DNA from: Campylobacter concisus
GTDB lineage: Bacteria > Campylobacterota > Campylobacteria > Campylobacterales > Campylobacteraceae
Assembly (NCBI RefSeq): GCF_003048375.1
Contig: NZ_CP021642.1
Location: forward strand, 1,116,001-1,180,000
Reading direction: 5' to 3'
DNA: 64,000 nucleotides
Below, one piece after another: positions 8,596-18,340 of this stretch. The position numbers were made by a program, and so were the translations under genes. The notes below the pieces were generated by a model. The model was given only the letters and a program-made list of their open reading frames with translations. It did not search any database and was not told the DNA's origin. How positions within the stretch are numbered: the stretch's first letter is position 1; each line of letters begins with the position of its first letter.

Positions 8596-9807
8596 TTAGA
8601 AGAGTTGAGTGAAAGAAAAGCCGTTTTTATTAAGCGTATCTTTGATCTTTTCTTGATGCTCAAGACCCTTTGTCTCAAGCGTGATAGTGATGCTTGCATC
8701 GCCGTAGTCAAGCTTAGTAGAGAAGCGGTCGTAGTCGATCTTAACGATGTTTGCATTTGCTGATTTAAGACTATCAGTTAAGCTCATGAGTGCTCCTGGC
8801 TTATCTACAAGCGTGATTTGCAAGGTCATCTTGCGGTGAGACTTGATAAGACCCTTTTCGATGATGATAGAAAGCACCTGAACATCGATATTTCCGCCAC
8901 TTAGCACCACGCCTATCTTTGCACCTTTTTTAAATTTGATCTTATCATGCATAAGTGCTGCCACGCCAGCTGCGCCAGCTCCCTCAACTACGATCTTTTG
9001 CGTCTCTAGCAAGAACAAAATCGCAGTTGCGATCTCCTCATCATCGACCTGAACAAACTCATCCACGCACTCAACGATATTTTTAAGTGTTATCTCGCTC
9101 GCATCACGCACAGCGATGCCATCGGCTATAGTGCGAACTGACTTTGAGTTTATGCTCTTTTTAGCGCCGTAGCTATTAAACATCGCTGGAGCGCCCTTTG
9201 CACCGACGCAAACGACTTTAGTTTTTGGATTGACTTGTTTTATACAGCTTGCCACGCCGCTAGCTAAGCCACCGCCGCCAACTGGCACTACAACCATATC
9301 AAGGTCGCTTATCTCATCAAGCATCTCAAGCCCAACAGTGCCCTGCCCTGCCATGACGTACTCATCGTTAAATGGATGAACAAAGGTCATATCTTTTTCT
9401 TTGGCATAATTTACTGCAAATTCATACGCCTCATCAAAGTTATCACCTTTTAAAATGACTTCAGCGCCAAGATCCTTCGTGCCAGCCACCTTCAGAAGTG
9501 GGGTTGATTCTGGCATGACGATGCAAGCATGCACGCCAAATTCTTTTGCACTTATCGCCACACCTTGAGCGTGATTGCCAGCGCTTGCAGCCACGACACC
9601 ACGTTTTCGCTCCTCATCGCTTAGGCTAGCTATTTTATTGTAAGCGCCTCTTATCTTGTAAGCTCCGGTTCGTTGTAAATTTTCCTCTTTCAGATAGACA
9701 TTTGCGCCTAAAATTTTGCTAAGTTTTGCACTTAGCGCAAACGGAGTTTTATTTACAAAGTGACCGATCGTTATCTTTGCTTGGATTATTTTGTTTAATG
9801 AAACCAT
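8596..9807 (-). CDS. ilvA: Threonine ammonia-lyase (threonine dehydratase)
   Basis: 403 residues. PLP-dependent deamination of threonine to 2-oxobutanoate, first step of isoleucine synthesis. The PLP lysine is K51 in RTGAYKIRG; SAGNHAQG binds the substrate carboxylate and VPVGGGGLASG the cofactor phosphate. The C terminus (about 330-403) is a single ACT domain (ITLVDKPGALMSLTD), shorter than the double ACT-like region of E. coli IlvA, so it resembles the roughly 400-residue TdcB/IlvA class. Start ATG at 9807 follows AAGGAAAG. It heads or joins a leftward run with trmA and the antiporter, as in C. jejuni. Biosynthetic versus catabolic role is inferred from context. Confidence 0.92.
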   Translation of the reverse strand: MVSLNKIIQAKITIGHFVNKTPFALSAKLSKILGANVYLKEENLQRTGAYKIRGAYNKIASLSDEERKRGVVAASAGNHAQGVAISAKEFGVHACIVMPESTPLLKVAGTKDLGAEVILKGDNFDEAYEFAVNYAKEKDMTFVHPFNDEYVMAGQGTVGLEMLDEISDLDMVVVPVGGGGLASGVASCIKQVNPKTKVVCVGAKGAPAMFNSYGAKKSINSKSVRTIADGIAVRDASEITLKNIVECVDEFVQVDDEEIATAILFLLETQKIVVEGAGAAGVAALMHDKIKFKKGAKIGVVLSGGNIDVQVLSIIIEKGLIKSHRKMTLQITLVDKPGALMSLTDSLKSANANIVKIDYDRFSTKLDYGDASITITLETKGLEHQEKIKDTLNKNGFSFTQLF

Positions 9808-9821
9808 TTTTAACTTTCCTT

Positions 9822-10931
9822 TTAAAATTTATCTTTTGCCTCTAGTAGCACGCCACACTCGATGTGATGAGTGTTAGCAAACTGATCAAAGAGCGCAAAT
9901 TTTATCACTTTATGGCTTTTAGTAAGCTCATTTAGATTTTCTTTTAATGTCTCTGGATTGCACGAGATGTAGATGATGTTTTTGAAATTTCTAATGAAAT
10001 TTATGACGCTTTCACTTAGTCCTGCGCGAGGCGGATCGACAAGGACGTACGAGAAGTTAAAGTCGTTTAAGCTTATATCTTTTAGCCTATTAAACTCCCT
10101 AACACCAGCAAATGCACTCATCAGCTCATCGGCGTCCATTCGCAAAAATTTGATATTTTTTGCCCCATTTAGCTCGCAGTTTTTAAGGGCATTTGCGATC
10201 GAGCTTTTTGAGATTTCAGTGGCAAGGACATTTTTAAATTTAAACGAAAGCGGGATAGTAAAATTCCCATGTCCGCAGTAAAGCTCCAGTAGGTCAGCGC
10301 CACCTTGCACGCACTCTTTTGCCCAAGTTATCATCTTCTCATTTACCGCTTTATTTGGCTGGATAAAGGCATTTTCACTTAGGCTAAATTTATAAATTTG
10401 CCCATCAACATTTAGCTCATCAACTAAATTTAGCTCGCCACTTAGCAGCTTTTGACCGCGAGATCTAGCTAGGATCATCACATCAAGCTTGCTAGCTAGA
10501 ATTTTCATCGCCACTTCAAACTCACTATCAAGCTTTTTGTGATAAAGAAGCGTGACTAATGTGCCGCTTTTACAGGCGATAAACTCCACTCCAAAGAGCT
10601 TTGTGCGTAAATTTTCATCACTTTGCAAGCTCTCAAGTAGCCTTGGCATGAGATGTGAAATTTGCTCGCAAACCTTTGGGCACTCATCTATGAATACCTT
10701 TTTGCCTTTTTCGCTAGCGTGCATCGTATAGCTAAGCTTGCTACCCTCGTGCCAGATGCCAAACTCAGCCCTCGTGCGGTAGTGCTTTGGGCTTGAGCTA
10801 AAAAGATCAAATTTACCCTCGTAAAAGTGGGAGAAATTTTGCTTGATAAGATCAGTTTTAAATGAAATTTGCTCACTATAAGGGGTAAAAAGAGTGCATG
10901 ATCCGCACTCTTTTAGGTATTTGCAGTCCAA
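9822..10931 (-). CDS. trmA: tRNA (uracil-5-)-methyltransferase
   Basis: 369 residues; makes ribothymidine at tRNA position 54 using S-adenosylmethionine. The SAM motif LELYCGHGNFTIPL, the DPPRAG motif and the nucleophile cysteine in ISCNPETL are all present in order, which fits TrmA of normal length. The N terminus MDCKYLKECGSC has clustered cysteines. The start appears to be TTG at 10931; no ATG lies nearby in frame and the ribosome site is weak, so translation may be coupled to the antiporter gene, whose stop is 2 bases upstream. Confidence 0.92.
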   Translation of the reverse strand: MDCKYLKECGSCTLFTPYSEQISFKTDLIKQNFSHFYEGKFDLFSSSPKHYRTRAEFGIWHEGSKLSYTMHASEKGKKVFIDECPKVCEQISHLMPRLLESLQSDENLRTKLFGVEFIACKSGTLVTLLYHKKLDSEFEVAMKILASKLDVMILARSRGQKLLSGELNLVDELNVDGQIYKFSLSENAFIQPNKAVNEKMITWAKECVQGGADLLELYCGHGNFTIPLSFKFKNVLATEISKSSIANALKNCELNGAKNIKFLRMDADELMSAFAGVREFNRLKDISLNDFNFSYVLVDPPRAGLSESVINFIRNFKNIIYISCNPETLKENLNELTKSHKVIKFALFDQFANTHHIECGVLLEAKDKF

Positions 10932-10933
10932 AT

Positions 10934-12637
10934 TTATGCCGCTTTCTCTTCGACTTTTTTACCGACAAATCTAACCAAAGCCCAGATCGCTAAAAATCCG
11001 CAAGGAAGTGCGATCCAAACGCTAAGACCAAGTGCGACAGGCAAGTAGCCAACAAGCACACAAACCGCACAAACGCTAAGTGCGTAGATCATCTGCGTTG
11101 AGACGTGATCGATGTGGCTACAACCTGCGCCCATTGATGAAAGTATCGTAGTATCAGAGATCGGCGAGCAGTGGTCACCAAAGATAGCGCCAGTTAGAAC
11201 GCTTGAGATATTTACGATCATATAAGCGTGCATCGCATCGCCATCTAGGCCGTAGTTTTTGCCCACTGCATAAGCTAGCGGGATAGCAAGAGGCATCAAA
11301 ATGCCCATCGTGCCGTAGCTAGTGCCAGTTGAGAAACTGATAAATGAGCCAAGGATGAAAACAGCCACTGGCAAGATAAATTTAGGCGTTGAATCACTTA
11401 GCAAATCAACCAAATATCTTGAAGTGCCAAGCTCTTTTATAACCGCGCTAAGACTCCACGCAAGAAGCAAGATAACTACCGTGATGATCATAGTTTTCCA
11501 GCCCTTTACCCACGTGCTAATAGCCTCTTTTACATCAAAAATTTTGCGCCAAACGCCCATCGTGATAGCTACTATACTAGCAAGGAGTGCTGCTTGAAAT
11601 AGCGATGTAGCAGAGTCAGCTGCGCCAAAAGTATCTTTAAATGTTGAAAATGAAAGCGGATTTGCAAGTGCATTTTTAAGAGTATCGCCCTCAAGTGCAG
11701 CAAGACCGCTAAAATAAAAGCTAGTAAATGCGCCGATAACTAGCACAAGAAGTGGCACGATCGCATTTGAAGCGCTTAGTTTTACACCCTCTTTTGGCTC
11801 AAGAGTCTTATCCTCAAGGTCTTGAATTTGAGTTTTGCCAGAGTGAAGCTCGCCCTTTCTAGCGCGTCTTTCAGCTGCTAGCATAGGGCCATACTCGCGT
11901 TGCATCAAAGCTGTGCAGACGATGAAAAACAAGATAAAGAGGTTATAAAATCTATATGGAATGGTCTCGATAAATATAGAATAAGCGTTTATGCCTGTCT
12001 CGCCGATTAGCTCGTAGCCCTTTTCGATGAGCGAAACCTCAAGTCCGACCCATGTAGAGATGATAGCAATACCTGCAATCGGTGCTGCAGTGGCGTCGAT
12101 GATGAAGGCTAGCTTTTCGCGGCTGATTTTAAATTTATCGCTTATTGGCCTCATGATAGGGCCAACGATTAGGGCGTTTGCGTAGTCATCGAAAAATACA
12201 AAAATACCCATAAGCCAAGTTGAAATTTGAGCTGAAACGCCAGTTTTTGCCTTTTTGCTAAGCCAAAGAGCAACCGCCTTTGTGCCGCCCATCTTTGTGA
12301 TAAGTGCGACCACGCCACCTATACAAAGCACTTGAAGCAAGATGCCTGCATCAGTGCTATCAGCCATCGACTCAACCACTCTTGAAACGATGCCTGTAAA
12401 GCCTTTGATGATGCCCATAAATACATTTTCATTAACGATATTTATAAGAAAAGTTCCGCTAAAAACACCGATAAATAGCGACAATATAACGTCTTTTGTG
12501 ATAAAAGCAAGCGCTATGGCCACAACTGGCGGTATAAGCGTGAAAACGCCGTAAATTTGTGCGTTTCTTTTGGCGACTTCTGGGTCGACACCAAAAAGCG
12601 TGGCACTAAAAAATAGTAATAATAAAATTTGTCTCAC
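10934..12637 (-). CDS. NhaC-family Na+/H+ antiporter-like membrane protein
   Basis: 567 residues with a cleavable or anchoring hydrophobic N terminus and around twelve membrane segments. Family blocks include IFVFFDDYANALIVG, GIAIISTWVGLEVSLIE, FSTGTSYGTMGILMPL and FGDHCSPISDTTILSS, which I recognise from the NhaC/MleN antiporter superfamily. Expected role is sodium or organic-ion/proton exchange at the inner membrane; the exact substrate is not visible. The GTG start at 12637 is set by AAGGAG with 5-base spacing. Same order with trmA as in C. jejuni. Confidence 0.88.
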   Translation of the reverse strand: MRQILLLLFFSATLFGVDPEVAKRNAQIYGVFTLIPPVVAIALAFITKDVILSLFIGVFSGTFLINIVNENVFMGIIKGFTGIVSRVVESMADSTDAGILLQVLCIGGVVALITKMGGTKAVALWLSKKAKTGVSAQISTWLMGIFVFFDDYANALIVGPIMRPISDKFKISREKLAFIIDATAAPIAGIAIISTWVGLEVSLIEKGYELIGETGINAYSIFIETIPYRFYNLFILFFIVCTALMQREYGPMLAAERRARKGELHSGKTQIQDLEDKTLEPKEGVKLSASNAIVPLLVLVIGAFTSFYFSGLAALEGDTLKNALANPLSFSTFKDTFGAADSATSLFQAALLASIVAITMGVWRKIFDVKEAISTWVKGWKTMIITVVILLLAWSLSAVIKELGTSRYLVDLLSDSTPKFILPVAVFILGSFISFSTGTSYGTMGILMPLAIPLAYAVGKNYGLDGDAMHAYMIVNISSVLTGAIFGDHCSPISDTTILSSMGAGCSHIDHVSTQMIYALSVCAVCVLVGYLPVALGLSVWIALPCGFLAIWALVRFVGKKVEEKAA

Positions 12638-12646
12638 AAGAACTCC

Positions 12647-13393
12647 TTAAAATTTTTCTATCGCAAGTCCAGCCCAAGTCTGCGTATTTGCCATGACTTC
12701 GACCCTATTTATATTTACGCTCTCAGGCATATTTAGGCAGTTAAGCAAAATGGTCGCTATATCCTCAGACGTGATGAAATTTGTATGCTCATAGATGCTA
12801 TCAGCCTTTGCCTTATCGCCCTTAAATCTAACCTCGCTAAATTCAGTCTTGCAAAGCCCTGGTTCGATGTTTGTCACCCTGATATTAGTGCCAACTAGAT
12901 CGTTTCTTAAATTTAGACTAAACTGCTTTACAAAGGCCTTTGTAGCGCCATAAACGTTGCTACCAGGATATGGCCACGAGCCAGCTGTCGAGCCTAGGTT
13001 AAAGATATAGCCCTTTTCTTGCTTGTAAAGTAGCGGCAAAACGGCCTTTGTCGAGTAGATGAGACCCTTTACGTTTGTATCTATCATCGTATCAAAGTCC
13101 TCTACCTTCGCATCTATCGTCTTTTCTTGTCCCAAGGCAAGCCCAGCGTTATTTACAAGCACTTCGATGTCTTTAAATTTATCAGGCAGGCTATCAACTG
13201 CGCCAAAAACAGCCTCTTTATCACGTATGTCAGCTACGATGATGTGCGTATCGCCAAGCTCGCTCGCAAGCTTTTTTAGCCTATCTTCGCGCCTTGCAAG
13301 AGCTACTATCTTGTAGCCCTCTTTAGAAAGTCGTCTAGCGATCGCCTCGCCAAAGCCAGATGTCGCACCTGTCACAAAAGCTGTCTTTTTCAT
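12647..13393 (-). CDS. Short-chain dehydrogenase/reductase (YdfG-like)
   Basis: 248 residues, cytoplasmic Rossmann enzyme. Cofactor motif TGATSGFGEAIA at 8-19, NNAG near 86, catalytic serine in LGSTAG and the YxxxK pair in NVYGATKAF are all intact. The second glycine-rich region followed by ALARREDRL suggests NADP preference. It most resembles YdfG-type 3-hydroxy acid (L-allo-threonine) dehydrogenases, but substrate specificity is inference. ATG at 13393 follows AGGAAGAG. Part of the leftward block downstream of the ankyrin gene. Confidence 0.88.
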   Translation of the reverse strand: MKKTAFVTGATSGFGEAIARRLSKEGYKIVALARREDRLKKLASELGDTHIIVADIRDKEAVFGAVDSLPDKFKDIEVLVNNAGLALGQEKTIDAKVEDFDTMIDTNVKGLIYSTKAVLPLLYKQEKGYIFNLGSTAGSWPYPGSNVYGATKAFVKQFSLNLRNDLVGTNIRVTNIEPGLCKTEFSEVRFKGDKAKADSIYEHTNFITSEDIATILLNCLNMPESVNINRVEVMANTQTWAGLAIEKF

Positions 13394-13401
13394 ATCTCTT
13401 C

Positions 13402-14613
13402 CTAATTAAAATTTGGCTTTAACCCAAGCTCTTCTAAAAATTTAATATTTTTTTCATTTTTATCTTTAATCGCATAATCAAGCGCGTTAAATCCAGCATC
13501 ATCAGTGGCGTTTATATCGGCACCGTTATCTATCAAAAGCTTTAAAATTTCAGGCGTCGCATGAGCTGCTGCATGCATGAAAACGCTTCTATTTGTATGC
13601 TCTAGGCCGCACGTATCCTCTACTTGCATCATGCCTAAATTTATCATATTCATCTTAGACTGCTCGTCGATATAGCTCTCGTTTGCATTTGCCCCACTCT
13701 TTAACAAAAGCTCGCAAAGAGGCGCATCCTCAAACTGCACAGCGTAAAAAAGCGCACTTTTGCCAAAGAAATTTTTGTGATTTACATCGGCTCTATTTTT
13801 AAGCAAAATTTTTACATTTTCTAAATTTTTAAGAGCAAAAAATAGCGGTGTCTCATCGCCTAAATTTACGTCAGCCCCGCGCCTTATGATCTCTTCTATC
13901 ATCTCGCTACTTTTGTCATTTAGCAGTGCAATATCAAGTAAATTTGTAAGCTCAGCGGTGGTGAAATTTTTAGAATAAAGCAAATTTGCAAGCTCGTCTT
14001 GGCTTAGCTTTTGAGCCATCATCTTTTGCTCAGAAGTTAGAGTTTTAGCCTTATTTACCTTTTTGCCGACGCTAAAGCTTAAAAACTCATTTATCACGCT
14101 AGTTGCGTAGTAGGCGGCACTTGCACTATCAACGCCTAAAGCCTCGTAAAATTTAACCAGCGGAGTTTGAGCGTTTTTATAAGCTTCGCTGAATTTTTTA
14201 TATTTTAAAAAGTTAAACAAGCTCTCATTCGCCCAGTATCTAAAGTACTCCATCTGAGCATCTTTTTGAGCTTCAGCCACCTCTGGCTTTTCAAGCTCTT
14301 TTTGATAGATTTCAGGGGCAAATGAAGCCTTTAGCAAGACCCATCTAAATTTATTTAAATTTTCTCTATAAACGCCCTCGCCAACGCAGCTTTGAGACTC
14401 GCTTCTAACAGCCACACTCGCATCAAAAAGCTCTTTTACCTCTTTTAAATTTAAAAGCGAGCCATCGCAATAAAATAGCCCCTCATTCGCGTAAGCAAGC
14501 TCGTTTGGAGTAGTTTTAAAGCTCTCTTTTTTAGCAAGATCACCGCACTCTAATGCGTGTAAATTTACAAAAAGAAAACTGCTAAAAAAGAGAAAAAAAG
14601 CTACTTTTTTCAT
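13402..14613 (-). CDS. Secreted ankyrin-repeat protein
   Basis: 403 residues from the ATG at 14613, chosen over the TTG just before it because AAGGAG is then 5 bases away. A signal peptide (to about residue 21) is followed by an all-helical domain of roughly 200 residues with no known motif, then ankyrin repeats from about 235 to the end (units such as GADVNLGDETPLFFAL, FGKSALFYAVQFEDA, GADINATDDAGFNALDYA). A periplasmic protein-interaction role is likely; the partner is unknown. A homologue sits at the same place in C. jejuni, between acnB and the SDR gene. Confidence 0.85.
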   Translation of the reverse strand: MKKVAFFLFFSSFLFVNLHALECGDLAKKESFKTTPNELAYANEGLFYCDGSLLNLKEVKELFDASVAVRSESQSCVGEGVYRENLNKFRWVLLKASFAPEIYQKELEKPEVAEAQKDAQMEYFRYWANESLFNFLKYKKFSEAYKNAQTPLVKFYEALGVDSASAAYYATSVINEFLSFSVGKKVNKAKTLTSEQKMMAQKLSQDELANLLYSKNFTTAELTNLLDIALLNDKSSEMIEEIIRRGADVNLGDETPLFFALKNLENVKILLKNRADVNHKNFFGKSALFYAVQFEDAPLCELLLKSGANANESYIDEQSKMNMINLGMMQVEDTCGLEHTNRSVFMHAAAHATPEILKLLIDNGADINATDDAGFNALDYAIKDKNEKNIKFLEELGLKPNFN

Positions 14614-14649
14614 CAAAGCTCCTTAAAATTTCGCGATATTGTAACAAAT

Positions 14650-17235
14650 TTATATACTAAACTCGCTTATTTCATTAAAATTTAGGTATTTATAAATTTG
14701 ATCTTTGTTTAAACTAAGACTATCTCTTACTATTTTTTTATACTCACTAACGCTTGGCAAACGCCCTAGTAGCGCGCATACAGCGGCTAGCTCGGCACTT
14801 CCTAGATAGACCTTTGCGCCCATACCCATTCTGTTGTCAAAATTTCTAGTCGAGGTCGAAAAAACAACGGCATTATCGTTCACTCTTGCTTGATTGCCCA
14901 TGCAAAGCGAGCAGCCTGGCACCTCTGTCCTAGCCTCCAGCCTTCTAAATATCTCATAAACGCCCTCATCTTCAAGCGTCTTTTTATCCATTTTTGTTGG
15001 CGGCGCGATCCAAAGCCTAGTAGTAAGCTTGCTCTCACGCTCTAAAATTCTAGCAAGCGCCCTGTAATGGCCAATATTTGTCATACAGCTACCCACAAAG
15101 ACCTCGTCGATGCTATGCGCTCTTTTGTTATCGGCTAAAATTTCACTTAGCGTAGCCACGTCGTCTGGGTCGTTTGGACAGGCGAGGATCGGCTCATCTA
15201 TCTTGGATAAATCAATCTCTAAAATTTCAGCATATCTTGCGTCCTTGTCGGCTCTTAAAAGAGTTGGGTTTTCTAGCCATTTTTGCATCTTCTCTTTTCG
15301 CCTGGCAAGCGTTTCACGGCTCTCATACCCAGCTTTTATCATTGCTTCAATTAGCGCAACGTTTGAGCGAACGTACTCCGCAACGCTATCAACGCTTAAA
15401 TTTACCACACAAGCAGCCGCCGAGCGCTCAGCCGAAGCGTCACTTAGCTCAAACGCCTGCTCTACTTTTAGGCTCTCAAGCCCTTCAATCTCTAAAATTT
15501 TGCCCGCAAAAATGTTCTTTTTGTTTTTCTTTTCAACGCTTAAAAGCCCTTTTTTGATAGCAAAATAAGGTATCGCATTGACAAGATCACGAAGCGTCAC
15601 GCCCTCTTTTAGCTCGCCTTTAAATTTGATCAAAACTGACTCTGGCATATTTAGCGGCATCATACCAAGCACCGCCGCAAACGCCACTAGGCCGCTGCCT
15701 GCTGGAAAGCTAATGCCAATAGGAAATCTCGTGTGACTATCGCCGCCAGTGCCCACCGTGTCAGGCAAGACCATGCGGTTTAGCCACGAGTGGATGACGC
15801 CATCACCTGGCCTTAGGCTAACTCCACCACGAAGCGTCATAAATTTAGGCAAGCTCTTTTGCATCTCAAGGTCGCTTGGCTTTGGATAAGCAGCCGTGTG
15901 ACAAAAGCTTTGCAAGACAAAATCCGCCCCAAAACTAAGGCTAGCAAGCTCTTTTATCTCATCTCTAGTCATAGGCCCAGTGGTGTCTTGCGAGCCAACG
16001 GTCAAAATTTCAGGCTCCACGTAGGCCCCAGCTCTCACGCCAGCCTTGCCACAAGCCTTGCCGACCATCTTTTGAGCGAGCGTATAGCCACCACCTAGCT
16101 CTTTTTGCTGATCTGGCTTTATGAAAATTTGCTCCTCGCCAAGCCCCAAGGCCTCTCTAGCCTTTTTGGTGACTTGCCTACCTATCATCAAAGGTATCCT
16201 GCCGCCTGCTCTTATCTCGTCACTTAGGGTGTTTGGGCTTAGTTTAAAATTTGCCACGAGCTTTTTTTCATTGCCTGCTAGCTTATAAATTTCGCCTTTA
16301 AATGGATAAATCTCTATCTCATCGCCCATTTCTAGCTCATTTACGTTTGCAACTATCGGGAGCGCGCCGCTATCTTCAGCGGTGTTAAAAAATATCGGAG
16401 CTATGGTCGTGCCGATCACGATGCCACCGGTTTTTTTATTTGGCACGCCCTCTATCTCATCACCCAAGTGCCACTGGATCGAGTTTATACCGCTCTTTCT
16501 GCTGCTACCAGTGCCGACCACGTCGCCAACATACGCCACGCTCTTGCCAAGGCTTTTTAGCTCTTTTAGGATTTCTAGCCCCTCAGGCATCTTTTTAACA
16601 AGCATCGCTTTTGCGTGAAGCGGTATGTCAGCCCTTGTATAGGCTTCGCTTGCAGGGCTTAGATCATCTGTATTTGTCTCGCCAGGCACCTTAAAAACCA
16701 CTGCCTTTATGCACTCATCAAGTGGCTTTTTATGTGCAAACCACTCGGCATTTGCCCAAGAAACAAGCACCTCTTTTGCAAATTTATTGCTGCTTGCTAG
16801 CTTTGCGATCTCATCAAAATGCTCATGCACCAAAATGATATTTTTTAGCTCATTTGCGGCGGCTTGTGCGATAACATCATCACTATTTTTTAGCGCTCGC
16901 ACCAAAATTTCTACGTTGTATCCGCCAAGCATCTTGCCTAAAATTTTAATGGCACGAACTGCATCAAGCCCGTCTATCTTAAGTCCTTCTATCACCTCGC
17001 CAAGAAATTCTGCCTTTATCTTTGCCGCGTCATCAACGCCAGGATTTACGCGATTTGTGAGCAAATTTATAAGAAAATTTAGCTCGTTTTGCACCTTCTC
17101 ATCGCCGCTAGAGTTGCCAGCAAGTTTTATAAGCTCGCAAATTTCGCTTGTTTGCTTGGCGTTTAGCGCAAGCGGCGGCACGCCCTCTTTTTCTCGCTCA
17201 CTCACGTGTTTTTCGTAGTCGGTAAAAAAGCTCAT
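14650..17235 (-). CDS. acnB: Aconitate hydratase B / 2-methylisocitrate dehydratase
   Basis: 861 residues, the usual AcnB length. Interconverts citrate and isocitrate in the TCA cycle. The HEAT-like N-terminal domain (about 1-160), the swivel domain ([13 protein letters not shown] near 235-247) and the catalytic domain follow in AcnB order. [4Fe-4S] ligands are visible in [11 protein letters not shown] and CSLCMGN; SAFGGDSHTR-type block appears as [16 protein letters not shown] at 17235 follows AAAGGAAA. Divergent from ogt. AcnB apo-protein can bind mRNA in other bacteria; nothing here tests that. Confidence 0.97.
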   Translation of the reverse strand: MSFFTDYEKHVSEREKEGVPPLALNAKQTSEICELIKLAGNSSGDEKVQNELNFLINLLTNRVNPGVDDAAKIKAEFLGEVIEGLKIDGLDAVRAIKILGKMLGGYNVEILVRALKNSDDVIAQAAANELKNIILVHEHFDEIAKLASSNKFAKEVLVSWANAEWFAHKKPLDECIKAVVFKVPGETNTDDLSPASEAYTRADIPLHAKAMLVKKMPEGLEILKELKSLGKSVAYVGDVVGTGSSRKSGINSIQWHLGDEIEGVPNKKTGGIVIGTTIAPIFFNTAEDSGALPIVANVNELEMGDEIEIYPFKGEIYKLAGNEKKLVANFKLSPNTLSDEIRAGGRIPLMIGRQVTKKAREALGLGEEQIFIKPDQQKELGGGYTLAQKMVGKACGKAGVRAGAYVEPEILTVGSQDTTGPMTRDEIKELASLSFGADFVLQSFCHTAAYPKPSDLEMQKSLPKFMTLRGGVSLRPGDGVIHSWLNRMVLPDTVGTGGDSHTRFPIGISFPAGSGLVAFAAVLGMMPLNMPESVLIKFKGELKEGVTLRDLVNAIPYFAIKKGLLSVEKKNKKNIFAGKILEIEGLESLKVEQAFELSDASAERSAAACVVNLSVDSVAEYVRSNVALIEAMIKAGYESRETLARRKEKMQKWLENPTLLRADKDARYAEILEIDLSKIDEPILACPNDPDDVATLSEILADNKRAHSIDEVFVGSCMTNIGHYRALARILERESKLTTRLWIAPPTKMDKKTLEDEGVYEIFRRLEARTEVPGCSLCMGNQARVNDNAVVFSTSTRNFDNRMGMGAKVYLGSAELAAVCALLGRLPSVSEYKKIVRDSLSLNKDQIYKYLNFNEISEFSI

Positions 17236-17357
17236 AAATTTCCTTTGTGATTTTGCTCGTTTTTAGTCCAAAATCGCTGATTTTGCTTGCATTTTATCAA
17301 AAAGCAAAACAATCTAAAGTAAAATTTGCCCAAAATTTCAAATTTCAAGGAGCAAAT

Positions 17358-17816
17358 GTGTCAAAAGCCTACCTAAAATCGCCCATTGGAATTTTAGAGA
17401 TCGTTTCTAGTGAAAATGGAATTTGTGAGATAAATTTTGTAGATAAATTTGAAAAAGTTGCGGTAAAAGATGAAAATTTAAAGCTTTGTTTGGATGAGCT
17501 AGAAGCCTATTTTAAGGGTGAGCTTAAAAAATTTAGCGTTAGACTTGATGTAAAAACGACCAAATTTAGAGCTAAAATTTATGATGTTTTGCAAAAAGTA
17601 CCATACGGCGAGACGACCACATACGCTGCTCTTGCACTTGCTGCAGGCCACAAAAACGCTTACCGAGCAGCGGGCTCAGCAAATGCCAAAAACCCAGTGC
17701 CTATTATCATCCCCTGCCACAGGGTGCTATCCAGCAGTGGCCTTGGTGGCTACTCAGGCGGCGAGGGTCTGCCAACTAAAATTTGGCTACTAGAGCACGA
17801 AGCAAAGCATAAATAG
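17358..17816 (+). CDS. ogt: Methylated-DNA--protein-cysteine methyltransferase
   Basis: 152 residues from the GTG at 17358, which is preceded by AAGGAG with 5-base spacing; the longer in-frame extension to 17247 overlaps the acnB promoter region and looks untranslated. Suicidal repair of O6-methylguanine: the acceptor cysteine is in IIIPCHRVL, followed by GLGGYSGG. The N-terminal YLKSPIGILEIV block and KVPYGETTTYAALA (winged-helix DNA-binding) match Ogt. Divergent from acnB, as in C. jejuni. Confidence 0.93.
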   Translation: MSKAYLKSPIGILEIVSSENGICEINFVDKFEKVAVKDENLKLCLDELEAYFKGELKKFSVRLDVKTTKFRAKIYDVLQKVPYGETTTYAALALAAGHKNAYRAAGSANAKNPVPIIIPCHRVLSSSGLGGYSGGEGLPTKIWLLEHEAKHK

Positions 17817-18071
17817 CTATAAATTTAAATTTGACCTTCAAAAGTTTTTATTAAATTTTAAAATTTATGAGCGAGCATATCACGCAGTCAAATTTAAACT
17901 TGCTTTGCAAATTTTAAACTTTCATTCACCCCTAAGAATTGACTGCTAAAATTTGGCTTCGCTTAGCGCTTAGCTCAAATTTTAAAGCCGAAATTACTCG
18001 TTCATGAAATTTTAAAATTTGTAAAATAGCTTGATTAAATTTGTAAATTTCTTTTTTATTCAAATTATTCT

Positions 18072-18222
18072 AAAGGGAGACAAGGGGACTTGAATTACGG
18101 TCTGCTTGCAGTTGCGAGCCTGCGAAGCAAAGCCGTCCCCTTATCCCCCTTTTTAAATCCCCCAATCCCCTCGCACGTTAGAGGTGGCATGCAATTGTGC
18201 TAAAGCACTGCATGCATTTTTG
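18072..18222 (+). ncRNA. Candidate structured small RNA
   Basis: Nested stems: AAGGGG (18082) with CCCCTT (18137), ACGG (18097) with CCGT (18133), and GCTTGCAG (18104) with CTGCGAAGC (18120). Outer AAAGGG (18073) can pair with CCC..TTT after 18142. The segment then runs through C-rich tracts to a near-perfect hairpin followed by a T run at 18187-18221. A GC-rich fold plus its own terminator in an AT-rich gap suggests a rightward non-coding transcript, or a decayed repeat element. I recognise no known RNA family (not tmRNA, 6S, SRP or RNase P by eye). Inference only. Confidence 0.35.
18187..18221 (+). terminator. Rho-independent terminator
   Basis: Stem GCATGC (18187-18192) and GTGCT (18197-18201) with AGCAC (18204-18208) and GCATGC (18210-18215), AA loop, followed by ATTTTTGTTT. 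This faces rightward and could end the ogt transcript or a small RNA starting closer by. Confidence 0.68.
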
Positions 18223-18282
18223 TTTAAGCTTTTTGATTATTAAATTTAAAGCAGTTGGATAAAAATTAAATTTAAAAATATT

Positions 18283-18316
18283 AAATTCCAACCCAGTCTA
18301 AACCAGGTTGAAATTT
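18283..18316 (-). terminator. Probable terminator of the chemoreceptor gene
   Basis: Imperfect stem AAATTCCAACC / GGTTGAAATTT (one mismatch) just downstream of the leftward chemoreceptor stop; on the minus strand it is followed by TTTAATATTTTT. Confidence 0.55.
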
Positions 18317-18340
18317 ATAAAGATTTATGAAGCAGTTTGA

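Larger units (their letters stand above)
17817..18340. other. 524-base intergenic region between ogt and the chemoreceptor
   Basis: No credible protein gene. The first 250 bases are AT-rich with many AAATTT words. From about 18072 to 18222 there is a GC-richer, strongly self-complementary segment (listed separately). The rest is AT-rich up to the hairpin that ends the chemoreceptor transcript at 18283-18316. Confidence 0.7.

Noticed and set aside
15110-15568. Long antisense frames inside acnB, trmA and other leftward genes
   Set aside because: Shadow frames of conserved genes; no start signals or motifs.
17247-17357. Longer N terminus for Ogt
   Set aside because: The first 37 codons have no ribosome site and overlap the divergent promoter region; the GTG at 17358 has a good site and gives the normal length.
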